From Bacteroidaceae bacterium (GTDB lineage Bacteria; Bacteroidota; Bacteroidia; Bacteroidales; Bacteroidaceae), in the NCBI GenBank assembly GCA_024398715.1, contig JAKSIP010000004.1, positions 62,001 to 126,000 of the forward strand: DNA of 64,000 nt, written 5' to 3'. Made by a program: the position numbers and the translations under genes. Below are positions 60,803 through 64,000 of the stretch, in pieces. The notes below the pieces were generated by a model, which was given only the letters and a program-made list of their open reading frames with translations, searched no databases and was not told where the DNA came from. The stretch's first letter is position 1. The number at the start of each line of letters is the position of its first letter.

Positions 60803-63554
60803 CGCTGTAGTTTAATTCTTCAAAGATAGTGGTTCCATCGATATCAGGCTCAGGAATTTGAAGGAATTTTTCCTTATAGAATTCCTTATATTCACTGAAA
60901 TCAGATTCGGAAAGCAGAATTTCCAGGTCTGAAGGTGTAATCAGCAATATTTCCATGCCGCTGAGTTTTCTTGACATGTCTCCGTTGGAGAACAGACGTT
61001 TGTGATATAGGAAAGCCTCGTCAAAATTTGTGAATATGCCTATCTTCATCAGTCCTATTCCGTTGGTTTGAGTTTGGCTGATATCAAAATTGCGGACCAT
61101 AAAGTTGGAGAAATTATACTTGGCTATTTCAAACAGAAGCTGGTTACTGTTGGTGCTGTCGGCCTGATATGCTATTACACACAGGAATGTGTCCAGGCGT
61201 TCAGCCTTGAACAGTTCCTGCCTGGTTGAGTCTGATTTTATCCGGTTGTTCCCGAATCCTCTTTCCCATAGCGATGTAACGGCAGTGCTTTGCATGATTT
61301 TTCCGTCTTCCACTCCCTGATATATTATCATTGACAGTTCTGTTATCTCGTTGGTTGGATATTTCTCAATTATGTTTTTAAGTCCTTTGAGGAATGCATC
61401 CGTATCTCCGCTCTGCAGATTCAGCATTGTTTCAATGAACAGGAACTTTGCCCTATGGTTACCCGCAGGATAGAGAGCCTGTGACTTCCTGCAGTTTTCG
61501 GCTACCAGTCCGTAATTTCCCCTGGTGTATGCAATGTATGTTTCTGCATATAACGAATCCTCCCTATGTTTGCCGTATCGGGCATTTTCCTCAAAATCCG
61601 GAGCGTTTACGGTAAGTGTTATCCTGTCATCGGGATATCTGGCCGCCAAAGAGTCTTTACAAGCCTGTGCTTTTTTATAGTTCCCTGTTAATGAATACAG
61701 AAGGAAAAGATTGTAAAGAGACTGCAGATCTTCCTTACAATATGGGTAATCAAAAGAAATCCTGGTAAGCATTTGTTCTGCCATGTCATACTCAGCCAGA
61801 TTGTCTTTATAGATTAACCCCGCACCCAATAAGGCATCGGTCAATATTTCCTTGCATTGCTTTTTCTGCTCCGGTGTAAATGGAATATTGGCCCTGTATG
61901 TGCTTTGGTCATATTCTGAACTGTATTTTGCAGGCTCTTCATTACCGTCTGCATTTCCAAGCGGCAAACTGTCATCGGAACTCTGGGGTATGGAGTCTGT
62001 TTTTTGCAGGAACTGCGCTGTGGCGCTTTTATTGTTTCTGCGCCAATCGTCCTGATCTTTTCTGTTTCCCCATTTTTCCTGGAACTGTCTGATACCTTGC
62101 GCAACCAAAGCATTGTTGTAGAAATACCAGGAACCGTTATTTTCTGCAGGAATTGACATGGAGGCCCGAATGTTGTTTATGTCATTGGTCTTCTCCTGCT
62201 CCTGCTTTTCTTTTTCCAACGCGGCTTTTTCTGCAATTTCCCTTTCAATGACGGCATCGATAATGGCGGTGATTTTATCCTGACTTAATGTTGACAAGTG
62301 CAACAGACTGTCCTGCAAGGCAATGTTGTCTGTATAAGCGCTTAGGTTGTCCAAATATTCCGATCGTAATTTGATTGTCTGATATTCGGGAAGTCTGTTG
62401 CTGATCAAACCGATAACTGCGGAATAACAGCGGCCGGCGTTGCGGTAATCCTTTTTTTTCCAGTAAATATCTGCCATGTGCAAATATAGAATACCCTTTT
62501 CTGCCGATGACGATGCTCCCTGTGCTGCACCGTATTCCCAATTCTTCACGGCCGATGCAGTATCTTTTCTTGACAGATATACGTTGCCTATCGCATAGTA
62601 TATGCGGTCCAGATACGGCTGATTGTTATTGTTTCTGGTAAGACGTTGGAGTTTCTTGAGTGTGTTGCCGTTTCCTACCATTGTTTCAGTCTGTGCAATA
62701 CGTGCGTTCAGGTCAGTCTGATATGGGGGATTCCTTTTTATTACTTTGGAAAAATATTGTGACGCATTCCTGTTCTGACCGGTTTGGAAATACAATTGGC
62801 CCAGCAGATAATCTTCTCTGTATTTTTCAGTCTTTGTCCTTGAACGTCTGCCGATACCCCTTTCAATATGCGGAATGCTTTCCTTGTATCTTTCCTGTTT
62901 CACAAGGTGTGCGCCAAGTGCCATGTGATACTGGTTCTGAAGTGCTGGAGGAACGGAATCTGTCTGGCATTCGGCAAATACCTGATCCGCCTGGTAGTCC
63001 CAGCCAAGAAGAGAATAGCAACGTGCCATTCCTATGCGGGCGCGTGTCACAATCTCCTTGTCGAAAGAGTAAAGTTTTGTAATATAGTTGTATGTACCGG
63101 CTGCTTCAAGAAAATCTCCTTTCTGCTGTTGGGCATCGGCCAGAAGCAACCACATTTTCCACATGAAAGGATTGAATTCACCTCTTTGGCGATATGCCTT
63201 TTCTTTTTCTGTCAGTTGCCTGTTTTTCTTTTTGGGAGGAACTGCTATAGAATGGAACTTGATCCCTTTCTGAGCCTTTTCAATGGCCAGATCAAATTTT
63301 TTCTTTCCTTGTCCAAGAACTTTGTCATTATATGCAATCAATGGCGGAATTACTTCAAGGTAATTGTCGGTATTGGCTTTTTCCTGCTCTGAATATCCAT
63401 CTTTGTAAGCATTGTTGCCGTTGTACCATATATTGTAGTGAGACACCGTTGAGTGAAAAAAACGTGTGCCGGCCGTATTGCGTGTGGTGGAACACCCGCA
63501 GCATACGGTCAAACCCACTGACAATAATATGTAAAGACAACACTTTCTGTGCAT
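60795..63554 (-). CDS. sprE: T9SS lipoprotein PorW/SprE (TPR)
   Basis: PorW/SprE is an outer-membrane lipoprotein needed for T9SS secretion and, in gliding species, motility. The 919-residue product has a lipobox (LTVCCGCS, cysteine 21). The conserved start FFHSTVSHYNIWYNGNNAYK follows, then many TPR-like helical repeats (AFAECQTDSVPPALQNQYHM, YREDYLLGQLYFQTGQNRNA). A low-complexity central segment lies near 450-570, and a C-terminal domain (ENARYGKHREDSLYAETY onward) completes it. The stop region overlaps porX by 8 bases. The name follows the two established orthologues, Porphyromonas PorW and Flavobacterium SprE. Confidence 0.88.
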   Translation of the reverse strand: MHRKCCLYILLSVGLTVCCGCSTTRNTAGTRFFHSTVSHYNIWYNGNNAYKDGYSEQEKANTDNYLEVIPPLIAYNDKVLGQGKKKFDLAIEKAQKGIKFHSIAVPPKKKNRQLTEKEKAYRQRGEFNPFMWKMWLLLADAQQQKGDFLEAAGTYNYITKLYSFDKEIVTRARIGMARCYSLLGWDYQADQVFAECQTDSVPPALQNQYHMALGAHLVKQERYKESIPHIERGIGRRSRTKTEKYREDYLLGQLYFQTGQNRNASQYFSKVIKRNPPYQTDLNARIAQTETMVGNGNTLKKLQRLTRNNNNQPYLDRIYYAIGNVYLSRKDTASAVKNWEYGAAQGASSSAEKGILYLHMADIYWKKKDYRNAGRCYSAVIGLISNRLPEYQTIKLRSEYLDNLSAYTDNIALQDSLLHLSTLSQDKITAIIDAVIEREIAEKAALEKEKQEQEKTNDINNIRASMSIPAENNGSWYFYNNALVAQGIRQFQEKWGNRKDQDDWRRNNKSATAQFLQKTDSIPQSSDDSLPLGNADGNEEPAKYSSEYDQSTYRANIPFTPEQKKQCKEILTDALLGAGLIYKDNLAEYDMAEQMLTRISFDYPYCKEDLQSLYNLFLLYSLTGNYKKAQACKDSLAARYPDDRITLTVNAPDFEENARYGKHREDSLYAETYIAYTRGNYGLVAENCRKSQALYPAGNHRAKFLFIETMLNLQSGDTDAFLKGLKNIIEKYPTNEITELSMIIYQGVEDGKIMQSTAVTSLWERGFGNNRIKSDSTRQELFKAERLDTFLCVIAYQADSTNSNQLLFEIAKYNFSNFMVRNFDISQTQTNGIGLMKIGIFTNFDEAFLYHKRLFSNGDMSRKLSGMEILLITPSDLEILLSESDFSEYKEFYKEKFLQIPEPDIDGTTIFEELNYSDE

Positions 63555-63560
63555 ATAGGT

Positions 63561-63944
63561 CTATAGAAACATGTAAGCCTCGTCTTTCAGTTCATCGGGT
63601 ACGGTGACTCCGCGTACAGTAAGACTTTCAAGCCATTGTGATATTTCTTCCGGTTTCAATGTGTTCAGAACGTAACGGAATTCTTCAATTTCCTGCTCGT
63701 TGTAACTGTCAGACGGGCGGCCGGCATACTTATCCAGTTCTTCATCTTCGTAATAAAGTTCTTTTTTTGCCGCAAGCTCGGCAAGACGCTGCTTTTGGCA
63801 TACTGCATGTTTTCCGCAGCATTCACCATCCGATACAACCTTATTGTCTGCAGCAGTACCGTTAATCTGCTCTTTCTTTTTGAAAATGGATACAAAAACT
63901 GCAAGCAGAACAAGAGAAATCCCACAAAATATATATACAGTCAT
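63561..63944 (-). CDS. Small single-helix membrane protein with CCGxH motif
   Basis: The product has 127 residues. One N-terminal helix (VYIFCGISLVLLAVFVSIF) precedes a linker and the motif DGECCGKHAVCQKQRL at about 40-55. This has three cysteines and a histidine that could bind a metal. An acidic C-terminal domain follows (YYEDEELDKYAGRPSDSYNE). It is a conserved Bacteroidales family of unknown function, found here 6 bases upstream of porW/sprE and so part of that operon. A -7 element (TAGTTTTG on the minus strand, 63967-63974) lies 23 bases upstream. Confidence 0.75.
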   Translation of the reverse strand: MTVYIFCGISLVLLAVFVSIFKKKEQINGTAADNKVVSDGECCGKHAVCQKQRLAELAAKKELYYEDEELDKYAGRPSDSYNEQEIEEFRYVLNTLKPEEISQWLESLTVRGVTVPDELKDEAYMFL

Positions 63945-64000
63945 TTTTTTTGAACTATCTTTGTTGCAAAACTACAATAAACATCTTATACCCTAAATAT

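Overview
The window is a gene-dense stretch of chromosome from a member of the Bacteroidota, most likely order Bacteroidales. Four things point there. The promoters fit the Bacteroidota pattern TTTG-N19 to 22-TAnnTTTG. The ribosomal order is rplM-rpsI-rpsB-tsf. The families present include a Cbp1-type lipoprotein, DUF5683, DUF6057 and DUF4956 proteins and a FISUMP-domain protein. Three recognisable type IX secretion (T9SS) genes are also present (porQ, porX, porW/sprE). T9SS genes argue against a typical gut Bacteroides and fit Prevotellaceae, Porphyromonadaceae or a relative. The genus cannot be fixed from the sequence alone.

Layout. 1-3 kb: rplM-rpsI and rpsB-tsf, closed by a strong terminator. 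3-11 kb: a polysaccharide flippase, then rsfS-ftsH-cdsA converging on lpxB, then parA-parB-DUF5683. 11.5-17.4 kb: rsmA-mgtE-meaB converging on porQ-cmk-ispH. 17.4-25.9 kb: a DUF349 coiled-coil protein, TonB, polyprenyl diphosphate synthase, an unknown protein, a sensor kinase, DUF177-rpmF-era-der. 25.9-32.6 kb: mlaE-mlaF divergent from lptB, which is followed closely by an M6 metalloprotease and a macroglobulin-like envelope protein. 32.7-37.2 kb: a five-gene surface cluster (VTC-domain polymerase, DUF4956, DUF2490 barrel, small secreted protein, beta-helix carbohydrate-binding protein). 37.2-42.2 kb: pyrH, a tiny ribbon-helix-helix protein, tadA, class I fumarase, an EF-hand membrane protein. 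42.3-47.1 kb: a propeller lipoprotein with a haem-type CxxCH motif converging on DUF6057, then rsmI and the Cbp1-like lipoprotein. 47.2-51.2 kb: hflX, frr-rsgA, pepT. 51.3-54.8 kb: a membrane-anchored LytTR regulator divergent from an acyl-CoA ligase, then menA. 54.9-57.9 kb: a looser region with a FISUMP protein, a secreted CE1-type esterase, a small lipoprotein, GC-rich repeats, a nested hairpin element and tRNA-Lys. 58-64 kb: an SPFH protein, then the reverse-strand operon small membrane protein-porW/sprE-porX-tsaE.

Most of the window is housekeeping: translation (L13, S9, S2, EF-Ts, L32, RRF, RsfS, RsmA, RsmI, Era, Der, HflX, RsgA, TadA, TsaE), envelope lipid and LPS traffic (CdsA, LpxB, LptB, MlaEF) and isoprenoid/quinone supply (IspH, polyprenyl synthase, MenA). 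T9SS genes are interleaved with these, and a few likely T9SS clients occur here too (the M6 protease and the small protein at 35.1 kb).

Best candidates for something undescribed: (i) a phased array of GTCACT repeats 20/21/42 bp apart between the LytTR regulator and the acyl-CoA ligase; (ii) a 157-bp element at 57,644-57,800 made of three overlapping hairpins inside a 14-bp inverted repeat that runs into the tRNA-Lys 3' end; (iii) the VTC/DUF4956/DUF2490/beta-helix cluster; (iv) the EF-hand membrane protein and the CxxCH propeller-DUF6057 pair. Six of ten convergent gene junctions overlap at their stop codons. No CRISPR array, insertion sequence or prophage gene was seen.
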